Positions 33,739 through 41,272 of a DNA stretch of 64,000 nucleotides are shown piece by piece. Position numbers and translations under genes: made by a program. Within the stretch, counting starts at the first letter, position 1, and each line of letters starts with the position of its first letter. Source of the DNA: JAFLTL01 sp964389525 (lineage in GTDB: Bacteria; Bacteroidota; Bacteroidia; Bacteroidales; Muribaculaceae); contig CAYMEX010000001.1 in assembly GCA_964389525.1 (NCBI GenBank), positions 248,001-312,000 on the forward strand. The letters run 5' to 3'. The notes under the pieces were generated by a model that was given only the letters and a program-made list of their open reading frames with translations, had not been told where the DNA came from and did no database searches.

Positions 33739-34662
33739 TCAGATCTGTCGGATGTGAGCGACGTTGCGACGGAGTCCGGCAAGTTTGGCACGCTTTATGG
33801 CGCTTTTGCGGAAAATGAGTGAAAAGCGCTCCTGATCCATGTCGAGGATGTCGCGCCGCGTGAGTGCAAGGATCTCGGGGCGTGGGAAAAACTCGCGTAT
33901 GGATGTGATGGCCGGGGATGCGTTCCACGGGCATACCTCCTGGCAGATGTCGCAACCGTAGATGCGTCTGCCAAGTTCTACATCATCGGGTAACTCGAGA
34001 TCGCGGCATTCGATCGTGAGGTATGAGCGGCATCGGCCGGAATCGACTGTGCCGTCGGGGCGAATGGCGTGTCCGGGACATGACCTGACGCATCGTCGGC
34101 ATGAACCGCATGAACGCGTCGAGGGACCGTCGGGGGGTAACTCAACAGTGACAAGGATTTCGCCTAAAAGGACGTAACTGCCGACGCCGGGGACGATGAG
34201 CAGGCCGTTGAGGCCGCGGAAGCCGATGCCGGAACGCACTGCCCAATAGCGTTCGAGCAATGGGGCTGTGTCGACACAGACGCGTGTCGCGGCACCGAGT
34301 GTTTCGTGAAGCCACAGGGCAATAGCGGTCAATCGCGCGCGTATGACGTCGTGATAGTCGTCGCCAAGAGAATAGCGGGCAAAAACCGCGTCGGAGTCGC
34401 CCGGCGCATCGGGGTGGAAGTAGGGGAATGCGAATGAAATGATGGAACGCGCTCCGGGTAACAGTCCGTCGGGATCGAAGCGCAGAGCGGGATAGCGTGT
34501 CATGTATTCCATACCGGCATGGCAACCGTCGCCGATCCATCTGTCGAACTGATCGCGCGCGTCACCGTCGACCGGCGCACACGCCGCAACCCCGCATGCG
34601 ACGGCTCCTGCGGCTTCGGCGCGGCGCTTCAGCTCCGCCTTACTGAATAACTCCGAACTCAT
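33739..34662 (-). CDS. queG: Epoxyqueuosine reductase
   Basis: Last step of queuosine synthesis, reducing epoxyqueuosine in tRNA with cobalamin and 4Fe-4S clusters. The open frame runs further upstream, but the ATG at 34662 gives 307 residues with the normal N-terminus. Signatures: WIGDGCHAGMEYMTRYPALRFDP, DTAPLLERYWAVRSGIGFRGLNGLLI, the first cluster CGSCRRCVRSCP, SYLTIE, and the second cluster CDICQEVCPWN. The start lies 23 nt inside the end of the deacetylase gene. Confidence 0.94.
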   Translation of the reverse strand: MSSELFSKAELKRRAEAAGAVACGVAACAPVDGDARDQFDRWIGDGCHAGMEYMTRYPALRFDPDGLLPGARSIISFAFPYFHPDAPGDSDAVFARYSLGDDYHDVIRARLTAIALWLHETLGAATRVCVDTAPLLERYWAVRSGIGFRGLNGLLIVPGVGSYVLLGEILVTVELPPDGPSTRSCGSCRRCVRSCPGHAIRPDGTVDSGRCRSYLTIECRDLELPDDVELGRRIYGCDICQEVCPWNASPAITSIREFFPRPEILALTRRDILDMDQERFSLIFRKSAIKRAKLAGLRRNVAHIRQI

Positions 34663-35257
34663 AGCCCTGACGACGGAGCCAGCGTATGGCCCGCGGTAAT
34701 GCGACATGTAGGTTTGGCCACGCCTTGAGCGAGTCGTGGAAGACGATGATGGATCCGTCGCGTGTGTAGCGCCGGACGTTGCGCACGATGTCGTCGGGCG
34801 ACAGCCGCCGGCTGTAGTCGCGCGTGACAAGGTCGTACATGACAAGGCGGTAGCGGTTTCTGACGCGGCGTATCTGCGATGGCTTCATCAGGCCGTGGGG
34901 AGGTCGGAACAATCGGCTACCCGTGATCTCGGCGCCGCGTGAGACGTTGTCGAGGAATGTGGCGGTGTCGTTCTTCATGCCCTGCATGTGGGAGAGCGAG
35001 TGGTTGCCTATGGCGTGTCCGGCCTCTCGCACCCGCTCAAGCAGAGCTGGGTTGCGGAGAACGTTCTCGCCGACCATGAAGAACGTGGCACGCACTCCGT
35101 GCTCGCGCAGAATGTCGAGCACCCAGGGGGTGACGCCCGGAATGGGTCCGTCGTCGAAGGTGAGGTAGACACATTTACGGTGGCTTCCCGGCATACGCCA
35201 CAGTGCGTTGCCGAAAAGCCACCGATATAGTCTTGGCGGACGTTCGATGAAGTGCAT
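34640..35257 (-). CDS. Polysaccharide deacetylase (NodB/CE4 fold)
   Basis: A 205-residue enzyme. NodB motifs: YLTFDDGPIPGVTP (catalytic and metal Asp), GNHSLSHMQGM (metal His pair), LFRPPHGLMKPSQI and the C-terminal IIVFHDSLKA. No signal peptide is evident, so it may act on lipid-linked or cytoplasmic glycan. Its ATG shares one base with the stop of the DUF2723 gene (TGATG), which hints that both serve cell-surface glycan synthesis; this is inference. Confidence 0.9.
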   Translation of the reverse strand: MHFIERPPRLYRWLFGNALWRMPGSHRKCVYLTFDDGPIPGVTPWVLDILREHGVRATFFMVGENVLRNPALLERVREAGHAIGNHSLSHMQGMKNDTATFLDNVSRGAEITGSRLFRPPHGLMKPSQIRRVRNRYRLVMYDLVTRDYSRRLSPDDIVRNVRRYTRDGSIIVFHDSLKAWPNLHVALPRAIRWLRRQGYEFGVIQ

Positions 35258-38200
35258 CAGTCCTGCTGTGAGTCGCCGGTGGTGACAGGAGCGGCAGCCC
35301 TGGCTTTTTCAAGCACACCGCTTATGTCGACACCGAGAGTGTCGAGGCTTTCACCGAGCTTGTTGATGTCGCCACCCGCGTCGTAGAATGTGTTGATGAG
35401 CGAGACGGTGTAGGTGGTGGCGTAGCGGTCGGCTCTGCTGAGGTTGTTGTAGAGTCCGCGGCGACGCAGATCGTTGAAATACGGCTCGTAGGAAGCCCAA
35501 CGCAGAATCTCGTCGTGGATTATGGACAGACCTTTGTCGATCATCGCCTGATCTTTGGCCTGCTCACCGAGACGCGTGTAGAGGTCGCCGATCTGCTGTC
35601 CTACCTGTATGGCGTAGGGCGAGAGGCGGAAGGGCAGTTTCTCCTCCATGAGGTCGAGCACTTCGGCAGACTTGGCAAACCTGTCGGCCGCGAATGCGGC
35701 AGGATCGGCTCCGAGTGAATCGGCATCGAGGGCGAGTGCCTCGACTCCCTCGTTGTAGAGGGCAGTGGCGAGATCGAGCAGCGACGAACGATGGGTTGTG
35801 ACCATGCGGCGCACAGTCTCGTCGAGATAGACGGTCTCGTCTTCGGCCACCTCATCGAGTCCGCCCCAGCGGAATTTCTCAGTGACGTTGCGGTACATCT
35901 TGTCGGTGTTGACCGGCATGTTGTAGCCGTCGGTCTCGTTGTAGACGGGGGTAGCCTGGTAGGCGAGTCCGGTGTTGCGGAGGTTGGACTCCATGCCGAG
36001 ATAGTAGCTTGTGGGAACGGTCATGGCGAAGTAGACAGGACGGTTCCAGCCGTTGGCCGCACTTGTGGCAAGCATGTCGAGCGAGATGGCATTGGAGAGT
36101 GTCATGCGGTTGCCCGGGAGCTCGGTGGCTATGTAGGAGTCGGCGGCGTCTTTCTCTTCCGGCTCGATGACTCCGGCAGCTACCGATGCGTCGATGTCGA
36201 CGGGGATGTAGACTTTCTTGGACGGGAACTCGGGTACTTTGCCTGAAGAAGCGTAGAGTCCTTTAAGGGCGTCGAGCGCAGGCATGCCTGCGGCGGGGCT
36301 CTTCTCGGGGAAGGATGATATCTGCAGCCGGTCGTAGGCGTAGTCGCCTGGCTTGGCAAGCATGTCGATGCCGGGCGCGTTGTAGGTGGGCATGCGCATC
36401 TGGTTGACATACCAGTCGGTCGTGAGATAGGAGAGGTTGACAACGCGTACGTCGGTGCGGAATCCCTCGACTTCCTGAGCATACCAGAGCGGGAAGGTGT
36501 CGTTGTCGCCGTTGGTGAAGATGATGGCGTTTTCGTCGACGCTCGAGAGATAGTTCATGCCGTAGTCGCGCGTGGTGTATCGGCCCGAACGGTCGTGGTC
36601 GTCCCATGTCTGCGAAACGACCTGCAGAGGTATGACGAGTCCGATGACGAGTGCGACGCATGCGGCTATCATGCTATGGCGATGAGTGTCGGCTGTAGTT
36701 TCTTTCTTTTTGGCGAGTGCCTGAGAAATGATCGAGTAGATGGCTGCGACTCCCATGCCTACCCATATGGCGTAGGCGTAGAATGATCCGGCAAACGCGT
36801 AGTCGCGTTCACGTGGCTGCAACGGCGGCTGGTTGAGGTAGAGGACAATGGCTATGCCTGTCATAAAGAACAGGAAGAACACGATCCAGAACTGCTCTAT
36901 GCCGCGCTTGCTGTAGAATGCCTGCCACAGGAGTCCGATGAGACCCATGATGAGCGGGAGCATGTAGAAGACGTTGTGCCCCTTGTTGCCTTCGCCCTGA
37001 TCGTAGGGTAGAAGCTCCTGATCGCCGAGGCGGTAGTTGTCGATGGCAGGGAACCCGGAAATCCAGTTGCCACGGTTTGGCTCTCCCTGTCCCTGCAGAT
37101 CGTTCTGCCGTCCGGCGAAATTCCACATGAAATAACGCCAGTACATGTAGTTGAGCTGGTAGTTGAGGAAGTAGCGGAGGTTCTGTGCCTGTGTGGGCAT
37201 CTGTGCAGTCGTGGTGTAGGGTGCTCCTTGCTGCATGAATGGCGTGCCGTCTTTGTAGAGGACGTTCTCGACCTGAACGTAAGGCAGCTCGTCTTCGGTC
37301 GCTCCTATCCAGCCGAGATATGCCTCGGGATGGTTGGGGGCGGTGCTGTACATGCGTGGGAAGAGCATGTTGGGCTCCCAGTTGTAGGAGATCTTCTCGC
37401 CAGTGGCAACGTAGCGGTCGGATTGTCCGGTTGAGTCGGCCACCTCTTTGCTATACAGCTTCTTGCCGTGAGTGACTTTGGGGGAGAAATAGCCGGCATC
37501 GTCGAGCTCATAGACAATCTCGGACTTGAATGACTGGCCGTAGAGGAGCGGGTTCTCGCCGTACTGCTCGCGGTTGAGGTAGCTGCCGAGGTTGAATACG
37601 TTGTCGGGCGCGTTCTGGTTCATCGGCGGGTTGGCCGAGCTGCGGATGAGCAGGAGTGCGTAGGATGAGTATCCGACGAACATGACAAGCACGCTCAGAG
37701 CTGTGAGGCAAAGGATGCGTATGGGGAGGCGCGGCACCATCCAGAGGAAGGCGGCAAGGGCAGCGGTGATGAGCACCGGGATCCATAGCGACTCACCGAT
37801 GAATGGGATGCCGGAGAGGAGTATGGCAATGAGGAATGACCAGCGGATGGCGCGGACGTCGGTGCCACGGTAGAGGGAGTAGATGCACCAGACGAGTGCG
37901 GCTACAAGGAGAACGGCGTAGATGAGCACTCCGAAGTTGAAGGGAGTGTGGAGCGTGTTGACGAAGAACAGCTCGAAGTATTGCGCGATCTCAATGAATC
38001 CGGGGACGAGGCCGTAGAGGATGAGCGCGACTACCACAGCCGATATGCCAAGCGTGATGAGCGAGCCTTTGGCGGTGGTGTTGCGGAACTTGCGGTAGTA
38101 GATGACAAGCGCGATCGCCGGAATGCAGAGCAGGTTGAGCAGGTGCACGGCGATGGAGATGCCAATGACGTAGGCGATGAGCACAAGATAGCGGTCGCTG

Positions 38201-38721
38201 TGAGGCATGTCGGCCCGGTTCTCCCATTTGAGAATGAGCCATATGACGAGCGCGGTGCAGAACGATGAGAAGGCGTAGACCTCTCCCTCGACAGCGGAGA
38301 ACCAGAAGGTGTCGCTCCAGGTGTACATGAGCGCGCCGCAAAGACCCGAACCAAAGATGGCGATCATCTTTGGAAGCGAGATCTCAGTCGCTCCGTCGGG
38401 CACGATGAGACGCTTGACAAAGTGGGTTATCGTCCAGAACATCAACAGTATCGTGCCCGCACTCAAGATCGCGGACATGGAGTTGACAGCCAATGCCACC
38501 TTGGTGACATCGCCTCCGACAAAGTTGACGAAGAAACGGCCTGCGAGCATGAAAATGGGGTTGCCCGGCGGGTGCCCTACTTCGAGTTTAAATGCCTGTG
38601 AGATAAATTCGGGGCAGTCCCAGAAGCTTGCCGTCGGCTCAACCGTGAGCAGGTATGTGAAAGCTGCAATGATGAAGCTGAGCCAGCCGAGAGAGTCGTT
38701 AATGATATTGTAGCGACGCAT
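35257..38721 (-). CDS. DUF2723 integral membrane protein, probable glycosyltransferase-like
   Basis: A large 1154-residue protein. The N-terminal part has about a dozen membrane segments and the DUF2723 signature (YLLTVEPTASFWDCPEFISQAFKLEVGHPPGNPIFMLAGRFF), which resembles protein O-mannosyltransferases. More membrane segments lie near residues 590-700. The C-terminal 450 residues are soluble, with IIFTNGDNDTFPLWYAQEVEGFRTDVRVVNLSYL and helical repeats. The family is universal in Bacteroidales and is suspected to transfer sugars at the membrane, but the activity is not established. Confidence 0.88.
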   Translation of the reverse strand: MRRYNIINDSLGWLSFIIAAFTYLLTVEPTASFWDCPEFISQAFKLEVGHPPGNPIFMLAGRFFVNFVGGDVTKVALAVNSMSAILSAGTILLMFWTITHFVKRLIVPDGATEISLPKMIAIFGSGLCGALMYTWSDTFWFSAVEGEVYAFSSFCTALVIWLILKWENRADMPHSDRYLVLIAYVIGISIAVHLLNLLCIPAIALVIYYRKFRNTTAKGSLITLGISAVVVALILYGLVPGFIEIAQYFELFFVNTLHTPFNFGVLIYAVLLVAALVWCIYSLYRGTDVRAIRWSFLIAILLSGIPFIGESLWIPVLITAALAAFLWMVPRLPIRILCLTALSVLVMFVGYSSYALLLIRSSANPPMNQNAPDNVFNLGSYLNREQYGENPLLYGQSFKSEIVYELDDAGYFSPKVTHGKKLYSKEVADSTGQSDRYVATGEKISYNWEPNMLFPRMYSTAPNHPEAYLGWIGATEDELPYVQVENVLYKDGTPFMQQGAPYTTTAQMPTQAQNLRYFLNYQLNYMYWRYFMWNFAGRQNDLQGQGEPNRGNWISGFPAIDNYRLGDQELLPYDQGEGNKGHNVFYMLPLIMGLIGLLWQAFYSKRGIEQFWIVFFLFFMTGIAIVLYLNQPPLQPRERDYAFAGSFYAYAIWVGMGVAAIYSIISQALAKKKETTADTHRHSMIAACVALVIGLVIPLQVVSQTWDDHDRSGRYTTRDYGMNYLSSVDENAIIFTNGDNDTFPLWYAQEVEGFRTDVRVVNLSYLTTDWYVNQMRMPTYNAPGIDMLAKPGDYAYDRLQISSFPEKSPAAGMPALDALKGLYASSGKVPEFPSKKVYIPVDIDASVAAGVIEPEEKDAADSYIATELPGNRMTLSNAISLDMLATSAANGWNRPVYFAMTVPTSYYLGMESNLRNTGLAYQATPVYNETDGYNMPVNTDKMYRNVTEKFRWGGLDEVAEDETVYLDETVRRMVTTHRSSLLDLATALYNEGVEALALDADSLGADPAAFAADRFAKSAEVLDLMEEKLPFRLSPYAIQVGQQIGDLYTRLGEQAKDQAMIDKGLSIIHDEILRWASYEPYFNDLRRRGLYNNLSRADRYATTYTVSLINTFYDAGGDINKLGESLDTLGVDISGVLEKARAAAPVTTGDSQQD

Positions 38722-38767
38722 GTATTGAATTTATAGCGTTTGTGTTTGTTCAAAACATAATGTCGTG

Positions 38768-38775
38768 CAAAGTTA
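38768..38775 (-). promoter_or_regulatory. -7 box for the DUF2723 gene
   Basis: Minus-strand TAACTTTG, 47 nt upstream of the ATG. A possible CAA (TTG on the minus strand) lies 16 nt further, shorter than the usual spacing. Confidence 0.4.
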
Positions 38776-38821
38776 TAGTTTTTATTCCTATCAAGCGTAA
38801 GGAGTTGTTGTGAAAAAATAT

Positions 38822-38829
38822 TAGATTTG
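38822..38829 (+). promoter_or_regulatory. -7 box before element A
   Basis: TAGATTTG fits TAnnTTTG and ends two bases before the left arm of element A. If used, transcription would begin within the left arm. TTGTTG at 38805-38810 is closer than a normal -33 site. Confidence 0.35.
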
Positions 38830-38830
38830 C

Positions 38831-39192
38831 ATATTAGAAGAGCTTGCTTAATAATAAATGTTGCCGCCAGGGTCGTAAAGCCTGATATGAATTTCGATAT
38901 GTGCCTAAGAAATGTACTTGCGGTACACGGCTGAGAAACAGATCGAAAGGCGATCAGTCTATGCGAAACAGAAGTAACTTTGTAGTCTTACAGGCTTCTG
39001 TCAACAATTGAAATAATCTTCATAATTTGTAAACAACATGAAACAAAAAGCTTCATATCGGTCATTCGCCGGCATATTTCCGTTTGTTCTTCGGTCGTTA
39101 TGGAACCCCATAACTCCCTCATCACAATCAAAAATCTGCTCGACGACTGGCCGCCCTGTCGGTAACATTTATTATTAAACAAGCTCTAATAT
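38831..39192 (+). repeat. Element A: 362-bp inverted-repeat-bounded element upstream of GH127
   Basis: The left arm (38831-38872) and right arm (39154-39192) are inverted repeats: 36 of 39 positions match, with a 3-nt insertion in the left arm. The ends read ATATTAG and CTAATAT. Inside are smaller hairpins: TGTAC/GTACA near 38915, GATCG/CGATC near 38945, and ACAGAAG/CTTCTGT near 38967 and 38993. The 40-nt core at 39089-39128, shared with element B, carries a 7-bp stem GTTATGG-AACC-CCATAAC. The right arm ends 16 nt before the GH127 ATG. It could be a MITE-like relic or a structured leader RNA. Confidence 0.85.
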
Positions 39193-39208
39193 CAGAAACA
39201 CTTTCTCA

Positions 39209-41230
39209 ATGTTGAAAAAGATAATCGCCGCGGCGTGCATGGCACTGTCGGTAATGGCAATTGAAGCAGCAGATAAAGGTGAGTCACTGTATCTTGCAAA
39301 CCGCGCTCCGCTCGTGGAAAAACGCTATATGGAGCTTCCGATCGGGGATGTCAAGCCCGAAGGCTGGCTAAAGGACCAGATGCAGAGGATGGCCGACGGC
39401 ATGACGGGGCATCTCGACGAGCTGTATGAGCCGGTGATGGGCAAGCGCAACGGCTGGCTCGGCGGCGACGGCGACGTGTGGGAGCGCGGGCCGTACTGGA
39501 TAGACGGTCTTCTGCCTCTCGCGTATATGCTTGAAAACAAGGAGCTGAAGGCTAAGGTGCAGCCGTGGGTGGAATGGGCGTTGAACAGCCAGCAGCCCGA
39601 CGGATATTTCGGTCCAGACACCGACCGCTCGCCCGAGCCCGGTCTGCAGCGTGACAATGCCCGTGACTGGTGGCCGAAAATGGTGATGCTCAAGGTGCTC
39701 CAGCAGTATTATGACGCTACCGGCGACCAGCGTGTCATAACGTTTATGACCAAATACTTCAAGTATCAGCTCGAGCATCTGAAGGAGACTCCTCTGGGTC
39801 ACTGGACGTACTGGGGGCGTATGCGCGGCGGCGACAATCTGCTTGTCGTGTACTGGCTCTACAATATCACAGGCGATGATTTTCTGCTTGCCCTCGGCGA
39901 CATTATCGCTGACCAGACGTTTGACTGGCGCGGCGAGTTTCTGAACCGAGAGATGATGCACTCAATCAACAGTGTGCACTGTGTGAATCTGGCGCAGGGA
40001 CTCAAGGAGCCCGTCATAAGATATCTGGCGACACACGATGAGAAGGATATTGCCTCGATCGACACGATGGCGTATGACCTTCGTCGTTTTCACGGCTGGC
40101 CTACCGGCCTTTACGGCGGCGATGAGTGGATGCACGGCGGCAGTCCGACACAGGGCTCGGAACTGTGTACGGCTGTGGAGATGATGTATTCGCTTGAGAA
40201 GATGATCGAGATCACTGGCCGCACCGACTGGGCCGACTGGCTCGAGCGTGTGGCGTTCAACGCTCTGCCGACTCAGGTGTCGGACGACTGCATGACACGC
40301 CAGTATTATCAGCAGCTAAATCAGGTGGAGGTGTCGTGCATGGAGCGTAATTTCCAGGAACCTCACGACGGGACCGACATAGCGTTCGGACTCCTGACGG
40401 GATATCCTTGCTGCACGTCGAACCTGCATCAGGGCTGGCCAAAGTTTACGCGCGACCTGTGGTTCGCCACAAGTGACCGCGGTCTTGCCGCGTTGTATTA
40501 TGCTCCGTCGACAGTCACAGCCAAGGTCGCCGACGGCGTGGAGGTGACGATCGACGAGAAAACGGCATATCCGTTTGAAGGCACGGTGAGATTTGAGATC
40601 TCTTATCGGAACAAGAAAGTGAAGTCGGCCGATTTCCCGCTTGAGCTGCGTGTGCCGGGATGGTGCATGGAGGCAACGGTGAAGGTGAACGGCACGGAGG
40701 TGTCGAAAGGTACCGCCGGATCGATCATTACTCTCGACAGAACATGGGAAAAAGGCGACAAGGTAGAACTTGAGATGCCGATGCAGATATCGACCTCGCG
40801 ATGGTATGAGAACTCGACGGTGATCGAGCGCGGTCCGCTTCTCTATGCTCTGCGCGTAGGCGAGGAGTGGCAGAAGGTGACTGATCAGGAAAAACTGAGA
40901 GGCCACGGCGAGTACTGCTATGATGTGCATGCGACGACTCCGTGGAACTATTGTCTATCGAGCAAAGATGTAGATAACGCGAATGTCAACACGGCATTCA
41001 AGGTGGTAGTGCGTGAGTCGGACGGATATCCGTGGTCGATCGAAAACGCTCCGATAGAACTTCACGGAAAAGGACGCAGAATGAATAACTGGACGCTCTA
41101 CAACGGTTCGGCCGGCCCGATGCCTTATGGTCCCGTGAAACGTGAGCATCTTGGCGAAGAGGAGGATATCGTGCTGATACCCTACGGCTGCACGACGCTG
41201 CGTATCACAGAGTTCCCGGTTGCCCGCTAA
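39209..41230 (+). CDS. GH127-type beta-L-arabinofuranosidase (DUF1680), exported
   Basis: A 673-residue glycoside hydrolase with signal peptide (MLKKIIAAACMALSVMAIEA). The (alpha/alpha)6 barrel shows WLGGDGDVWERGPYWIDGLLPLAYML and HGWPTGLYGGDEWMHG. The zinc/cysteine active site of GH127 is intact: E318-x-C320 (SELC) and C401-C402 (GYPCCTSN). The C-terminal beta domains follow (GSIITLDRTWEKGDKVELEMP). Enzymes of this family remove beta-L-arabinofuranosyl groups, for example from hydroxyproline-rich plant glycoproteins. It leads a three-gene run with GH92 and a second GH127, without SusC/SusD genes. Confidence 0.85.
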   Translation: MLKKIIAAACMALSVMAIEAADKGESLYLANRAPLVEKRYMELPIGDVKPEGWLKDQMQRMADGMTGHLDELYEPVMGKRNGWLGGDGDVWERGPYWIDGLLPLAYMLENKELKAKVQPWVEWALNSQQPDGYFGPDTDRSPEPGLQRDNARDWWPKMVMLKVLQQYYDATGDQRVITFMTKYFKYQLEHLKETPLGHWTYWGRMRGGDNLLVVYWLYNITGDDFLLALGDIIADQTFDWRGEFLNREMMHSINSVHCVNLAQGLKEPVIRYLATHDEKDIASIDTMAYDLRRFHGWPTGLYGGDEWMHGGSPTQGSELCTAVEMMYSLEKMIEITGRTDWADWLERVAFNALPTQVSDDCMTRQYYQQLNQVEVSCMERNFQEPHDGTDIAFGLLTGYPCCTSNLHQGWPKFTRDLWFATSDRGLAALYYAPSTVTAKVADGVEVTIDEKTAYPFEGTVRFEISYRNKKVKSADFPLELRVPGWCMEATVKVNGTEVSKGTAGSIITLDRTWEKGDKVELEMPMQISTSRWYENSTVIERGPLLYALRVGEEWQKVTDQEKLRGHGEYCYDVHATTPWNYCLSSKDVDNANVNTAFKVVVRESDGYPWSIENAPIELHGKGRRMNNWTLYNGSAGPMPYGPVKREHLGEEEDIVLIPYGCTTLRITEFPVAR

Positions 41231-41272
41231 ATCACTTCAATGAATAATAACCAATCAAGTTTATAGTTTACA

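Noticed and set aside
38831..39070. Known riboswitch, RNase P, tmRNA or 6S RNA in the left half of element A
   Set aside because: CTGAGA-like and GAAA pieces occur, but the conserved cores of these RNAs are absent.
41228..41239. TAAATCACTTC after the first GH127 gene as a further element-B relic
   Set aside because: Only 11 bases match and nothing else of the element is seen; may be chance.
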